Assembly (NCBI GenBank): GCA_947642555.1
Contig: CANRSX010000004.1
Location: 124,001 to 188,000 of the forward strand
Source: an uncultured Roseburia sp.
GTDB taxonomy: Bacteria > Bacillota > Clostridia > Lachnospirales > Lachnospiraceae
Direction: 5' to 3'
DNA: 64,000 bases
A program made the translations under genes and the position numbers. A model generated the notes under the pieces. It ran no database searches and was not told the origin of the DNA. It saw only the letters and a list, made by a program, of their open reading frames with translations. Positions 8,659 to 17,705 of this stretch are shown here, one piece after another (positions within the stretch are counted from its first letter, which is position 1; every line of letters begins with the position of its first letter).

Positions 8659-10017
8659 ATGAACATTATCATCGTGGGCTGCGGCAAGGTTGGCCGTACG
8701 CTTGTAGAACAGCTGAGCAACGAAGACCATGATATTGTCGTCATTGACGAGAATCCGGAGAAGGTGCAGAGCATTTCCGATGATCAGGACGCCATGGGAA
8801 TCACCGGAAACGGCATCAACCATGAGACCCTGATCGAGGCAGGCATCATGACCGCAGATCTTCTGATTGCCGTCACCGGAGACGACGAGAAGAATCTTCT
8901 CTGCTGCGTCATCGCAAAAAAGACCGGGCACTGCCAGACCATTGCGCGTGTCCGCAATCCCATTTATAATAAGGAAATTGAATTTTTAAAAAAGGAATTC
9001 GGCCTGGCGATGATCATCAATCCAGAGCTCACCGCCGCCAATGAGATTTCCAGGATCTTCCAGTTTCCATCTGCGATCCGCGTGGATTCCTTCGCCAAAG
9101 GACACGTGGAGCTTTTACATTTTAAGGTGAAAAAGAATTCGCCCCTGATCGGCCTAAAGCTGTTTAACCTGCACCAGACAATGCGCACCAGCGTCCTGGT
9201 ATGTACGGTTATCCGTGAGGACGAGGTTATCATCCCGAACGGCGATTTTGAATTTATGGAAAACGACATTGTAGCCATTGCGTCCCGGCGCCAGGATGCC
9301 ATCGCATTTTTTGAGCGGATCGGGATCATGAAGCACAGGGTGCAGTCCGCGATTCTGGCCGGAGGCGGCAAGCTCGCCTATTATCTCGCCAAAATCCTCC
9401 TTGCATCCGGCATCCACGTCACCATTATCGAGATCGACCACAGACGCTGCGAGGAGTTGTGCGAGCTGCTCCCAAAGGCAACCGTGATCTGCGGCGACGC
9501 TACCGACCAGGAGCTGCTCGCCGAGGAAGGACTCGAACAGACCCAGGGATTCGCCGCGCTGACCGGGCTGGATGAAGAAAACATCCTTCTCTCTCTTTAT
9601 GCCGGCGATGTCTCAAATGCCACGACGGTCACCAAGATCAACCGGATCACCTTCAATTCCGTGATCAATGAGCTGAATCTCGGAAGCATTATTTACCCGC
9701 GTGTCATCACTGCGGATTACATATTAAAATATGTGCGCTCCGCAAACTATTCCAGAAACAGCAACGTGGAGACGCTTTATAAGCTGGCAAACGGCAAAGC
9801 GGAGGCGCTGGAATTCCTTATCAAGGCCGACTCCACGGTCGCGGGCATCCCCCTGCAGAAGCTTCGCCTGCGGAAAAACACGCTGATCGGATGTATTTAC
9901 CGCAACGGCAGGGTGATCATCCCCAGCGGACAGGACGCCATGATGGGCGGGGATTCTGTCATCGTGGTGCTTTCCGGCTACCGCATTTCCGACATCAAAG
10001 AGATTCTGGAGGACTGA
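8659..10017 (+). CDS. trkA: Trk system potassium uptake regulatory subunit TrkA
   Basis: 452 residues. A peripheral cytoplasmic protein that gates the TrkH channel in response to nucleotides. There are two tandem RCK units: the first opens with the Rossmann motif MNIIIVGCGKVGRTLVEQL and VVIDENPEKV; the second has AILAGGGKLAYYLAKILL and VTIIEIDHRRCEEL. Each is followed by a TrkA-C-type domain. Start 8659 is chosen because AAGGAG lies 10 bases upstream and the protein begins with the Rossmann strand; an ATG at 8650 is too close to that site. It lies five bases before trkH. Confidence 0.93.
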   Translation: MNIIIVGCGKVGRTLVEQLSNEDHDIVVIDENPEKVQSISDDQDAMGITGNGINHETLIEAGIMTADLLIAVTGDDEKNLLCCVIAKKTGHCQTIARVRNPIYNKEIEFLKKEFGLAMIINPELTAANEISRIFQFPSAIRVDSFAKGHVELLHFKVKKNSPLIGLKLFNLHQTMRTSVLVCTVIREDEVIIPNGDFEFMENDIVAIASRRQDAIAFFERIGIMKHRVQSAILAGGGKLAYYLAKILLASGIHVTIIEIDHRRCEELCELLPKATVICGDATDQELLAEEGLEQTQGFAALTGLDEENILLSLYAGDVSNATTVTKINRITFNSVINELNLGSIIYPRVITADYILKYVRSANYSRNSNVETLYKLANGKAEALEFLIKADSTVAGIPLQKLRLRKNTLIGCIYRNGRVIIPSGQDAMMGGDSVIVVLSGYRISDIKEILED

Positions 10018-10022
10018 CCGGC

Positions 10023-11462
10023 ATGAATTATTCGATAGTACTGTATATTCTCGGTTTTATCCTGCGGTTCGAAAGCGTTTTTCTGCTGCTTCCGGCTCTC
10101 GTAGGGCTGATTTACCAGGAGGCTTCGGGTTTTTCCTACCTGTTCGTCGCCGTGCTCTGTTTTGCCGTAAGCTTCCTTTTAACGAGGCGAAAGCCCAGAT
10201 CATCCCGGCTCTATACGAGAGAGGGCTTTGTCACGGTCGCGATGAGCTGGGTGGTCATGAGTATTTTCGGCGCGCTGCCCTTTGTACTTTCCGGCGATAT
10301 CCCGTTTTACGTGGACGCTCTTTTTGAGACGATCTCCGGGTTTACCACCACGGGCGCGAGCATCTTAAACGAGGTGGAGACGCTCTCACACGCAGGGCTT
10401 TTCTGGCGCAGCTTCACACACTGGGTCGGCGGAATGGGCGTTTTTGTTTTTATCATGGCAATCCTTCCGCTGATGGGCGGCTCGACCATGAACCTCATGA
10501 AGGCGGAAAGCCCGGGGCCCTCCGTCAGCAAGCTTGTACCGCACGTAAAAGATACGGCAAAAATCCTGTATATCATCTATATCGGCGTGACGGTCAGTGA
10601 GATCGTCCTTTTATGCGTGTTTGGCATGCCGCTGTTTGATGCGCTCACCACGAGCTTCGGCACGGTAGGCACCGGCGGCTTCGGGATCAAAAACGACAGC
10701 TTTGCGGGCTATTCGCCGGCCCTGCAGAATATCGTCACCCTGTTTATGATACTGAGCGGGATCAACTATTCCTTCTATTTCTGTATCCTGTCAAAACGGT
10801 TCCGGGATGCATTTCAGATTGAAGAGATCCGCTGGTATCTGATTATCATTCTGGCGTCGGTCGGCGTGATCAGCTATGACACGATGCATATGTTCGGCTC
10901 TCTCGGCGAGACGGTACGCCATGCATTTTTCCAGGTCGGTTCCATCATCACGACGACCGGGTTTGCCACGACCGATTTTGACCTGTGGCCTTCCATGTCA
11001 AAAACGATCCTGGTCATCCTGATGTTTGTGGGAGCCTGTGCCGGGAGCACCGGCGGAGGGATCAAGGTATCAAGGCTGGTCATCCTCTTTAAATCGATCC
11101 GCAAGGAGCTCTCGCTGATCATCCACCCGCGCGAGGTCCGCAAGATCCGCATGGACGGCCATACGGTAGATCACGCCGTCATGAGATCAACAAACGTCTT
11201 TTTATGCGTGTATTTTATTGTGCTGATGTGCTCCACGCTTCTGGTCAGTGTGGATGAATTTGACTTTACCACCAACTTTACCGCTGTGGTGTCCATGCTG
11301 AACAACATCGGCCCCGGTTTAAACCTTGTCGGGCCGACGCGGAACTTTTCTATTTTTTCCGTGTTCTCAAAGTTTGTGCTGATGTTTGATATGCTGGCGG
11401 GACGTCTGGAGCTGTTTCCGGTCATGATACTTCTCATGCCCGGTACCTGGAAACGGAAATAA
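10023..11462 (+). CDS. trkH: Potassium channel/transport subunit TrkH/KtrB family
   Basis: 479 residues, highly hydrophobic. It forms the K+-conducting membrane subunit of Trk. Four pore-loop glycine motifs are visible in order: SGFTTTGASIL, FGTVGTGGFG, TTTGFATTDFD and MLNNIGPGLN, the hallmark of the SKT family. A start at 10023 (MNYSIVLYILGF) follows GGAGGACTGACCGGC; the reading frame is open further upstream but overlaps trkA. Co-transcribed with trkA, which encodes its regulatory partner. Confidence 0.94.
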   Translation: MNYSIVLYILGFILRFESVFLLLPALVGLIYQEASGFSYLFVAVLCFAVSFLLTRRKPRSSRLYTREGFVTVAMSWVVMSIFGALPFVLSGDIPFYVDALFETISGFTTTGASILNEVETLSHAGLFWRSFTHWVGGMGVFVFIMAILPLMGGSTMNLMKAESPGPSVSKLVPHVKDTAKILYIIYIGVTVSEIVLLCVFGMPLFDALTTSFGTVGTGGFGIKNDSFAGYSPALQNIVTLFMILSGINYSFYFCILSKRFRDAFQIEEIRWYLIIILASVGVISYDTMHMFGSLGETVRHAFFQVGSIITTTGFATTDFDLWPSMSKTILVILMFVGACAGSTGGGIKVSRLVILFKSIRKELSLIIHPREVRKIRMDGHTVDHAVMRSTNVFLCVYFIVLMCSTLLVSVDEFDFTTNFTAVVSMLNNIGPGLNLVGPTRNFSIFSVFSKFVLMFDMLAGRLELFPVMILLMPGTWKRK

Positions 11463-11480
11463 CAGAAAATGGAGATGAAT

Positions 11481-12344
11481 ATGTGGATAGCAGACAACTG
11501 GAATGAATATGAAGTGATCGACTGTTCCGACGGCGAAAAGCTGGAACGCTGGGGCCGTTATCTTCTGGTGCGGCCTGACCCGCAGGTTATCTGGAATACC
11601 CCGCGGACCGATGCCGGCTGGGGCAGGAAGAACGCGCATTATCACCGCAGCAGTAAGGGCGGCGGCGAATGGGAATTTTTTGATCTGCCAGAGCAGTGGT
11701 CCATCCGCTACCGCAGCCTGACCTTTCACTTAAAGCCCTTCCGCTTCAAACACACGGGGCTCTTCCCGGAACAGGCAGTAAACTGGGACTGGTTTTCCGA
11801 CCTGATCCGCCGGGCAGGGCGTCCGGTAAAGGTGTTAAACCTGTTCGCCTACACCGGCGGCGCCACATGCGCTGCCGCCGCCGCAGGCGCATCCGTCACG
11901 CATGTGGACGCGGCAAAAGGCATGGTCACCTGGGCAAAGGAAAATGCCGCCGCCTCCGGACTGGAAAATGCTCCCATCCGCTGGATCGTCGATGACTGCG
12001 TCAAATTCGCCGAGCGCGAGCTCCGACGCCAGAACCGATACGACGCTGTCATCATGGATCCGCCGTCCTACGGCAGAGGGCCGAAGGGCGAGATCTGGAA
12101 GATTGAGGACGCCATCTATCCCCTGATCTGCCTGTGCGCGAAGCTCCTCACGAAAGAGCCGCTGTTTTTCCTGGTCAATTCCTACACGACCGGACTGCAG
12201 CCCGCTGTCTTAAGCTATATGATGCACACGGCCTTAAGGGAATTTCCCGGAACCATCCGCGCAGAGGAAATCGGCCTTCCGGTATCCTCAAACGGTCTGA
12301 TACTCCCCTGCGGCGCGAGCGGACGCTACGAGCAGCCCGGGTAA
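11481..12344 (+). CDS. Class I SAM-dependent methyltransferase, rRNA-type (COG1092-like)
   Basis: About 287 residues. The SAM-binding motif is NLFAYTGGATCAAAAAG followed by VTHVDAAKGMV; the catalytic-type motif is MDPPSYGRGPKGEIWK. This arrangement matches RlmI/RlmK-like 23S rRNA cytosine or guanine methyltransferases, but the N-terminal PUA domain of RlmI is missing, so the exact substrate is unknown. The ATG at 11481 has GGAG six bases upstream and is preferred over 11469. It follows trkH by 18 bases and may be read with it. It converges on the next gene with only eight bases between. Confidence 0.75.
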   Translation: MWIADNWNEYEVIDCSDGEKLERWGRYLLVRPDPQVIWNTPRTDAGWGRKNAHYHRSSKGGGEWEFFDLPEQWSIRYRSLTFHLKPFRFKHTGLFPEQAVNWDWFSDLIRRAGRPVKVLNLFAYTGGATCAAAAAGASVTHVDAAKGMVTWAKENAAASGLENAPIRWIVDDCVKFAERELRRQNRYDAVIMDPPSYGRGPKGEIWKIEDAIYPLICLCAKLLTKEPLFFLVNSYTTGLQPAVLSYMMHTALREFPGTIRAEEIGLPVSSNGLILPCGASGRYEQPG

Positions 12345-12352
12345 GCGTCTCC

Positions 12353-13207
12353 TCACGGCCGGCATCCGCTACAGGAGGCGCTGCGGAGCGGTTCCTCCAG
12401 GCGGATATGGTTTTCCCTCCGTGTCCGCCGGTACATCGTAAGCGGCATCCCGTCCACATTGCCGACCTCCCGGATCCTCCCGTCCACAATATGGCACCTG
12501 GTCTCATTGAGCACAAATTCCCTTGACGTATCCACACCCGAGCCGGTCAGAAACCGCAGCATCCCCGGATAACATGCAGACGGGATGCTTCCCGCGCAGC
12601 CGCGCTGGTCCGCAAAGTAAATCAGGCTCTTCAGTCCGTCTGCCATACAGTCGAGCGACTCGGTCTCAGCCTGTTTCTGACAGCTCCCGGTCCATCTCAC
12701 AGAATCGACGCCCACAATCAGGCAGATCCCGTTCCCAAAGGGAAAGCGGTCCCCGGCCGCCAGCGTCAGACAGTTCTGATCCGGGTCATAGTCCCGGTGC
12801 GTCTTCTGCTTAAACGGCCCCCGGTTCAGCGCATCCCTCTGCTCCTTTGAGTAAGAGATCCCCCGGATCACCTCTGTCCTCTGCCCGTCGCCGAGCAGAT
12901 ACTCCATCTTTTCCGGCGCCGCCCCGAGCACGGTGATCTTAAAAAATCCTTCTCTCTCCCCCTCGCCCGGCACCTGCGTGTCACAGGCAGCCATCCAGAA
13001 TGCATCCGGTCCCAGAATCCCGCGGATATCCGCCCTGACCATTCTGTCATAGCCGTTGTAGGAAGACGGCAGCTCCCCCTCGCTGATCTCCCCGTTAAAC
13101 CATCTCGTAAAATCGTCTTCCTGTCCCTCTAACGTAAGCAGCAGCTTGTCAAGCCCCGGATTGTAATAATAACTGTCGTTGCACCCCATACGTGCCTTCT
13201 CATTCAT
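12353..13207 (-). CDS. Hypothetical protein
   Basis: 284 residues, soluble, no signal peptide or membrane segment. I do not recognise a family. Visible features are an acidic N-terminal third (FTRWFNGEISEGELPSSYNG), a central KQKTHRDYDPDQN segment, and a Cys-rich tail (SASCSGC). Start 13207 (MNEKARMGC) follows AAGGTGAG; a longer frame to 13252 lacks a ribosome site. A TATAAT lies upstream in the 92-base spacer. Codon use resembles neighbouring core genes. Confidence 0.6.
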   Translation of the reverse strand: MNEKARMGCNDSYYYNPGLDKLLLTLEGQEDDFTRWFNGEISEGELPSSYNGYDRMVRADIRGILGPDAFWMAACDTQVPGEGEREGFFKITVLGAAPEKMEYLLGDGQRTEVIRGISYSKEQRDALNRGPFKQKTHRDYDPDQNCLTLAAGDRFPFGNGICLIVGVDSVRWTGSCQKQAETESLDCMADGLKSLIYFADQRGCAGSIPSACYPGMLRFLTGSGVDTSREFVLNETRCHIVDGRIREVGNVDGMPLTMYRRTRRENHIRLEEPLRSASCSGCRP

Positions 13208-13282
13208 ACGTCTCACCTTACTCTTTCGTAAAAGTCTTTGCCTCCTACGCATGTCATACTATATATTATACACCGATTCAGT

Positions 13283-13313
13283 AAAAAATCCAGTCTTTTC
13301 AGACCGGATTTTT
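13283..13313 (-). terminator. Terminator of the pyruvate kinase-like operon
   Basis: AAAAATCCGGTCT, loop GAAA, AGACTGGATTTTTT on the minus strand. The stem begins inside the last codons of the gene, so the stop codon at 13301-13299 lies within it. Confidence 0.75.
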
Positions 13314-14438
13314 CATATTATGACACTTTATATATTGTTCTGCTTCCAGCACGGTATTTACCATGTACTTCATCGCCTCAGACGGGTAGCTGCCCGCCGC
13401 TGTCTCCCCTGTCAGCATCACGGATGCCGCTCCTTCACTCACCGCGCGGAAAATATCTGAAACCTCCGCCCGCGTCGGCACCGCCTGCTTTTCCATTGAC
13501 GAGAGCATCTGCGTGACCACCATAAACGGCTTTTTCCTCTCCCTGCAAAAGGAAGCGATCTGCGCCTGGACCACCGGGAGCCGCCAGAGCGGAACCGCAT
13601 TCCCGAGATCTCCCCTTGCAATCACCACCTCATCGCATGCGTCGATCAGCTTGGGAAGCTGCTCAAATCCCCGCTGATTCTCGATTTTCGCGAGGATCCG
13701 GACGTGTGACGCCCCCTCCTGATCGAGCTTCCTCCGCAGGCAGCGCAGATCCTCCCGGTCCCTCACAAACGGAAGCATCACTCCGGTAATCCCGTATTCC
13801 CTCGCCAGGCAGATGTTCTCCTCATCGCTTCTGGTCAGTGTCGGCGGATGAAGATCGAGCCCCGGAAGCGCGATACTCTTTCCGCCCTTTAATTCTCCTC
13901 CGCGAAGCACCTGACATTTTGCCGCGCATTCATTCTGATCGCGGATGATCTCTTCAATCCGTATCAAGAGCTTTCCATCGTCCAAAAGCACCTCGCCGCC
14001 GCCATTTTCTTCCCGCGAAAGAGCCTCGAGAACCATTTTCTGTACCGGCACACAGGCCGGGCCGAATTTACTGTTTTTGCAGATGTTTTTCAAAATATTA
14101 AATTCTGATTTATCATTTTCTCCCGTCAGATATATTGTTTCGCCTTCTTTTAAGAAAAGCGGGGCAGACAATGTTCCGATCCGAAGTTCCGGACCGCGTA
14201 GGTCCATCAGGATCTCCGGGCCGCTGTCCGGACTGGTATCGTTTCCTTCCGACGCAAGGAAGTTCTGGTATGCACGGTGAATGCCGGAAAGCCATCCGTC
14301 CGCTTCCCGCAGGCCGGTATGTGACAGATTGATCCGGATCCCGGTCATACCGGCGGCAAACAGCCGGGTCAGCATATCCACATCACAGCAGGCCGGGCCG
14401 ATCGTTCCGTATATTTTCGTATGTAATCGTTTCTTCAT
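13299..14438 (-). CDS. Pyruvate kinase-like protein lacking the C-terminal domain
   Basis: 379 residues; usual pyruvate kinases have 470-590. The TIM-barrel catalytic residues are all there: GIRINLSHT (substrate Arg/Asn), the lysine of ILAKIENQRGFEQL, the metal site VIARGDLGNAVPL, VVTQMLSSMEKQAVPTRAEV and SVMLTGETAAGSYPSEAM. A B-domain-like insert is present (EILMDLRGPELRIGT). The protein stops right after the barrel, so the allosteric/C-terminal domain is absent. ATG at 14438 overlaps the stop of the DMT transporter (ATGA), showing coupling. It may be an unregulated kinase or act on another enol-phosphate; that is inference. Confidence 0.75.
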   Translation of the reverse strand: MKKRLHTKIYGTIGPACCDVDMLTRLFAAGMTGIRINLSHTGLREADGWLSGIHRAYQNFLASEGNDTSPDSGPEILMDLRGPELRIGTLSAPLFLKEGETIYLTGENDKSEFNILKNICKNSKFGPACVPVQKMVLEALSREENGGGEVLLDDGKLLIRIEEIIRDQNECAAKCQVLRGGELKGGKSIALPGLDLHPPTLTRSDEENICLAREYGITGVMLPFVRDREDLRCLRRKLDQEGASHVRILAKIENQRGFEQLPKLIDACDEVVIARGDLGNAVPLWRLPVVQAQIASFCRERKKPFMVVTQMLSSMEKQAVPTRAEVSDIFRAVSEGAASVMLTGETAAGSYPSEAMKYMVNTVLEAEQYIKCHNMKNPV

Positions 14439-15397
14439 TCTCCCCTCCGTTTCCCCGGCAGCTGCACCAGCACAATCGCCGCAAACATCAGAACGCAGCC
14501 CAGACGCTCCCTCACAGTCAGTTCCTGTCCCAGGATCAGCCATCCCGCAATCACGGAAATCACAGACTCAAGGCTTAAGATCAGGGACGCCACCGTCGGA
14601 TCCATCCCTCTCTGCCCGACGATCTGCAGCGTGTACGCCACTCCGCAGGACAGCGCGCCCGCATACAAAAGCGGCATCCAGGCCAGAAGGAGCTGCCCGG
14701 GCTGCGGTTTTTCAAACGCAAGCATACAGACGCCTGAGAGCAGCGCACAGACAAAAAACTGGATACAGGCCATCCACACGCCGTCCACCCGCACCGTAAA
14801 ATAGTCGATCGTCAGAATGTGAAAGGAAAAGGCCAGTGCACAGGCCAGAACATACAGATCCCCCTTCTGAACGGAAAAGCCCTGTCCCGTCATGCAGAGC
14901 AGATACAGTCCCGCAACGGCGATCGCCACTGCGATCCATACCCGAAGCCCTGCCATCTGCTTCATAAAAATGCCCAGAACCGGCACCAGCACGATATACA
15001 TCGCCGTGATAAATCCCGCTTTTCCCACCGTCGTATACTGTATTCCGATCTGCTGCAGATTCCCGGCGACAAACAGCAGCACGCCGCAGCTGATCCCCCC
15101 GGCAAGCAGCGTCCGGTTCTTCCACCACACCGTCCCGGCCTCCTGTCCGGGCTGTCCGGCTGTCTCTGGCCGCTGTTCTGCTCCCGGCTGCATCACAGCG
15201 CCTCCCCGCCTGCCCGCATATCTGCTCTGGACGGCAATATACGGAAGCAGCACCAGCGCCCCGATAAAATTGCGCGCCGCGTTAAAGGTGAACGGCCCGA
15301 TATACTCCATGCCGACGCTCTGCGCCACAAACGCAACGCCCCAAATCGCCGCTGTCAGAAGCAGCAGCGCCGACTGTCTGATCACAAATCTGTTCAT
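14435..15397 (-). CDS. DMT-superfamily (EamA) transporter
   Basis: About 320 residues with ten hydrophobic segments in two EamA halves: first half LLLLTAAIWGVAFVAQSVGM, second half LACALAFSFHILTIDYFTV to VISVIAGWLILGQELTVRE. Such carriers move metabolites or drugs across the inner membrane; substrate unknown. The ATG at 15397 has GGAG six bases upstream and is preferred to a TTG at 15409. It is the first gene of a two-gene operon with the truncated pyruvate kinase, served by the promoter at 15446-15475. Confidence 0.85.
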   Translation of the reverse strand: MNRFVIRQSALLLLTAAIWGVAFVAQSVGMEYIGPFTFNAARNFIGALVLLPYIAVQSRYAGRRGGAVMQPGAEQRPETAGQPGQEAGTVWWKNRTLLAGGISCGVLLFVAGNLQQIGIQYTTVGKAGFITAMYIVLVPVLGIFMKQMAGLRVWIAVAIAVAGLYLLCMTGQGFSVQKGDLYVLACALAFSFHILTIDYFTVRVDGVWMACIQFFVCALLSGVCMLAFEKPQPGQLLLAWMPLLYAGALSCGVAYTLQIVGQRGMDPTVASLILSLESVISVIAGWLILGQELTVRERLGCVLMFAAIVLVQLPGKRRGE

Positions 15398-15445
15398 GTC
15401 CGTCTCCAATCTTCCCTTTTCCTTATTTTAGAAATATATTATAAC

Positions 15446-15475
15446 ATTTTAAGATATTCTTCATACCATAGTCAA
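15446..15475 (-). promoter_or_regulatory. Promoter of the DMT transporter-pyruvate kinase operon
   Basis: Minus strand TTGACT (15475-15470), 18-base spacer, TAAAAT (15451-15446). A TATAAT lies further downstream but at unsuitable spacing. Confidence 0.55.
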
Positions 15476-15499
15476 GATTCTGTCACAATTGTTTTGTAT

Positions 15500-15722
15500 C
15501 ATAATATCATCAAAAGGAGCTGTTGAGTTTCGACGCGGGGGTTGGGGTTCTGTCAGTTCCGACAAACAATTACTTCGCCAGATACGGCGGGTTTCCATAT
15601 ATTGATATACCTCACTACCTGACGCCGGTACCTTCCTCATACCGGCTCACCAGACAATGGACAGTACGCTTCGCGCACTGTCCTTATATTAATAAAAAAG
15701 CGGGCCGAACCCGCTTTTTTTT
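15500..15722 (+). ncRNA. Candidate structured RNA or dispersed repeat
   Basis: The 364-base gap 15398-15761 holds no gene but several perfect hairpins: GCCGGTA/TACCGGC around 15622-15645, GGACAGT/ACTGTCC around 15659-15683, CGCC/GGCG near 15577-15590, plus a possible longer pairing GTCAG (15553-15557) with CTGAC (15618-15622). It ends at a strong terminator (15694-15722). AT-rich sequence at 15490-15513 could hold a promoter. I compared it mentally with 6S, SRP, tmRNA, RNase P, T-box and common riboswitch consensus motifs without a match. Either strand could be functional. Confidence 0.35.
15694..15722. terminator. Bidirectional rho-independent terminator
   Basis: AAGCGGG (15698-15704), loop, CCCGCTT (15710-15716), flanked by A-run and T-run, so it can act on both strands. 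It lies downstream of the AI-2E-family gene on the minus strand and at the end of the candidate RNA on the plus strand. Confidence 0.8.
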
Positions 15723-15761
15723 CTGCAAAACCGCCTCCAAACCTCCCTGGGCCCGTCAATG

Positions 15762-16922
15762 TCAGTCCGTCTCTTCTTCCTTCCAGCAGCTTACCGCCAC
15801 CTTCCGCTCCTTAAGCCGCCGCTTCACAAAGGTGCCAAACAGCGCATACAGCACGGAGCAGAGCGGGATAAACATAAGGATCCCGACAATCCCGAAGAGG
15901 TTTCCGCCCACAGTGACCGCGACCAGCACCCAGATGGACGGCAGCCCGACCGAGCCTCCCACCACATGGGGATAAATGAGATTTCCTTCCACCTGCTGAA
16001 GCACCAGAAACAGCACCAGAAACCACAGGGCCTGAATGGGATTTTCCATCACGATCAGGATCATCCCCACCGCGCAGCCGATAAACGCGCCAAAAATCGG
16101 AATCAGCGCCGTGATCGCAATCACGATTCCCGTCAGCATCGCATACGGCATCCGGAAAATCGTCATACAGATGACGAACATCGTCCCGAGAATCACTGCC
16201 TCCACGCACTGTCCCGACAGAAAACTCGAAAAAACCTGATTCGAAAGCCGGGCGACAGAAAGAATCTTCTCCGGCGCCTGTTTTGGCAGAAGGGCATACA
16301 TAATCTGCTTTGCCTGGCGGGCCAGCTTTTCCTTCTGAAAAATCACATAAATCGAAAACGTAAATGCAATCACAAACGTCGTCACGCTGCTCACGACACC
16401 GGAGAAAAAGCCCATCCCCGAGCTTAACACACCGGACGCCGCGGACTGCACAAAGCTTACCGCCGCCGCGGAAACAGAAGCCCAGTCAATATTCAGCTCC
16501 TCGATCGCAGGCTCTAGCGCTGGCCACTGCTCCGGAATATCGGCAAGCCACTGCTGCGCCGCCCGGACCGCGACGGGAATCTCTTCCATCAGCTTCCCGA
16601 TCGTATTTCCGAGCTCCGGCACTACCACGAGCAGCGCCAGCGTCAGAATCCCGATCACGCAGATCAGCGTCAGCAGATATGCCGTGACACGGCGGAACTT
16701 CTGCAGTTTTTTCTGTCTGACAAAAAGCCGCTTCTCGATCCATTTCATCGGAACGTTCAGGATAAACGCGATCGAGCCTCCGACGAGAAACGGCATCGCA
16801 ATCCCCATGACAAACCGGAATGCCCGGATCACAACGTCAAAATGCTCCACACCGCAGTACAGCAGTATCCCAAATGCAAGCACCTGCATCAGATGCTTCC
16901 TGGTCTGTTTTGATATCTCCAT
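15762..16922 (-). CDS. AI-2E family transporter
   Basis: 386 residues with about eight membrane segments, in the usual AI-2E/TqsA/YdiK arrangement: N-terminal pair, a long extracytoplasmic stretch (EIPVAVRAAQQWLADIPEQ), then a C-terminal bundle with ITALIPIFGAFIGCAVGM and VEGNLIYPHVVGGSVGLPS, the conserved family core. Members export small molecules or sodium; substrate here unknown. Start 16922 (MEISKQTRKH) follows AAGGAGGTTT. It is the last gene of a leftward operon after antiporter, pyrF and TraX, and ends at the 15694-15722 terminator. Confidence 0.87.
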   Translation of the reverse strand: MEISKQTRKHLMQVLAFGILLYCGVEHFDVVIRAFRFVMGIAMPFLVGGSIAFILNVPMKWIEKRLFVRQKKLQKFRRVTAYLLTLICVIGILTLALLVVVPELGNTIGKLMEEIPVAVRAAQQWLADIPEQWPALEPAIEELNIDWASVSAAAVSFVQSAASGVLSSGMGFFSGVVSSVTTFVIAFTFSIYVIFQKEKLARQAKQIMYALLPKQAPEKILSVARLSNQVFSSFLSGQCVEAVILGTMFVICMTIFRMPYAMLTGIVIAITALIPIFGAFIGCAVGMILIVMENPIQALWFLVLFLVLQQVEGNLIYPHVVGGSVGLPSIWVLVAVTVGGNLFGIVGILMFIPLCSVLYALFGTFVKRRLKERKVAVSCWKEEETD

Positions 16923-16970
16923 AAACCTCCTTCTCTTTCCGTCCCGCACCAAACCGCCCGATACGGCCTT

Positions 16971-17705
16971 TTATACCGCCGCAATGCCGGCTGTGCCCAT
17001 CAGCAGGCAGACCGCATACAAAATCAGAAGATGCACCGGATAAAACAGGTAAAAAAAGTACTTCATGCGCAGACCGCGCGTCCCGTTATAAAGCGCAAGC
17101 AGAAAAAACGAAGCCAGCGCGGGCAGCTCCCACCAGGAAAAAAACAGGCAGCCGGCCAGGATCTGAATCGACCGTTTCTTTCGGAACACATAAAGCAGCA
17201 GGATGCACATCACGCCTTTGGCGTCGTAATCCGTCTTCATCCACAGCGCAAGCCCCATGCCTGCCGCCACGACCAGCGCAAGCAGAATCGTGCGGATCAG
17301 CGGATGCCAGTCCTTCCTCTCCTCCACCGCATGGAACGCCAGCAGCGTCAGCAGGCCGATCAGCAGCGTAAAAAAGACATTCTGATATTCGAATTCCAGC
17401 ACCCTCGCGCTGAACGCCAGATCAAACGGGATCTCCGAGATCAGCGCAAACAAAAACAGGCGCAGCGCGTATTTCTTCCGATCCCTCGTGTGCTCAAAGC
17501 CCTCCACCAGGAAAAAACAGAAAATCGGAAACGCAAGCCTTCCAATCGTGCGCATGATCCGATATACCTCGTAGAGCTCCTCTGTCCAGTGCCCTGAAAG
17601 CAAAATGCGCACAATCACCGCTGCCGCCACATGATCGATCAGCATGGTGATGATCGCAATCAGCTTTAACGTACTTCCGCTTAACCCCTTAAATCCTGTT
17701 TTCAC
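16971..17705 (-). CDS. TraX family membrane protein
   Basis: 244 residues, about eight membrane segments. The motif [18 protein letters not shown] near the N-terminus, then [20 protein letters not shown] and [17 protein letters not shown], are the signature of TraX-like proteins; the F-plasmid member acetylates pilin, while chromosomal clostridial members have unknown acyltransferase-like roles. Translation likely starts at GTG 17705 with GGAGGAG eight bases upstream, overlapping the pyrF stop (GTGA), so the two are coupled. No conjugation genes are nearby. Confidence 0.8.
   Translation of the reverse strand: MKTGFKGLSGSTLKLIAIITMLIDHVAAAVIVRILLSGHWTEELYEVYRIMRTIGRLAFPIFCFFLVEGFEHTRDRKKYALRLFLFALISEIPFDLAFSARVLEFEYQNVFFTLLIGLLTLLAFHAVEERKDWHPLIRTILLALVVAAGMGLALWMKTDYDAKGVMCILLLYVFRKKRSIQILAGCLFFSWWELPALASFFLLALYNGTRGLRMKYFFYLFYPVHLLILYAVCLLMGTAGIAAV

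Noticed and set aside
15500-15722. Assignment to a named riboswitch, 6S, SRP RNA or tmRNA
   Set aside because: None of the consensus words I know (T-box, B12 box, SRP apical loop, RNase P core, tmRNA tag) could be found, so only an unnamed candidate is listed.
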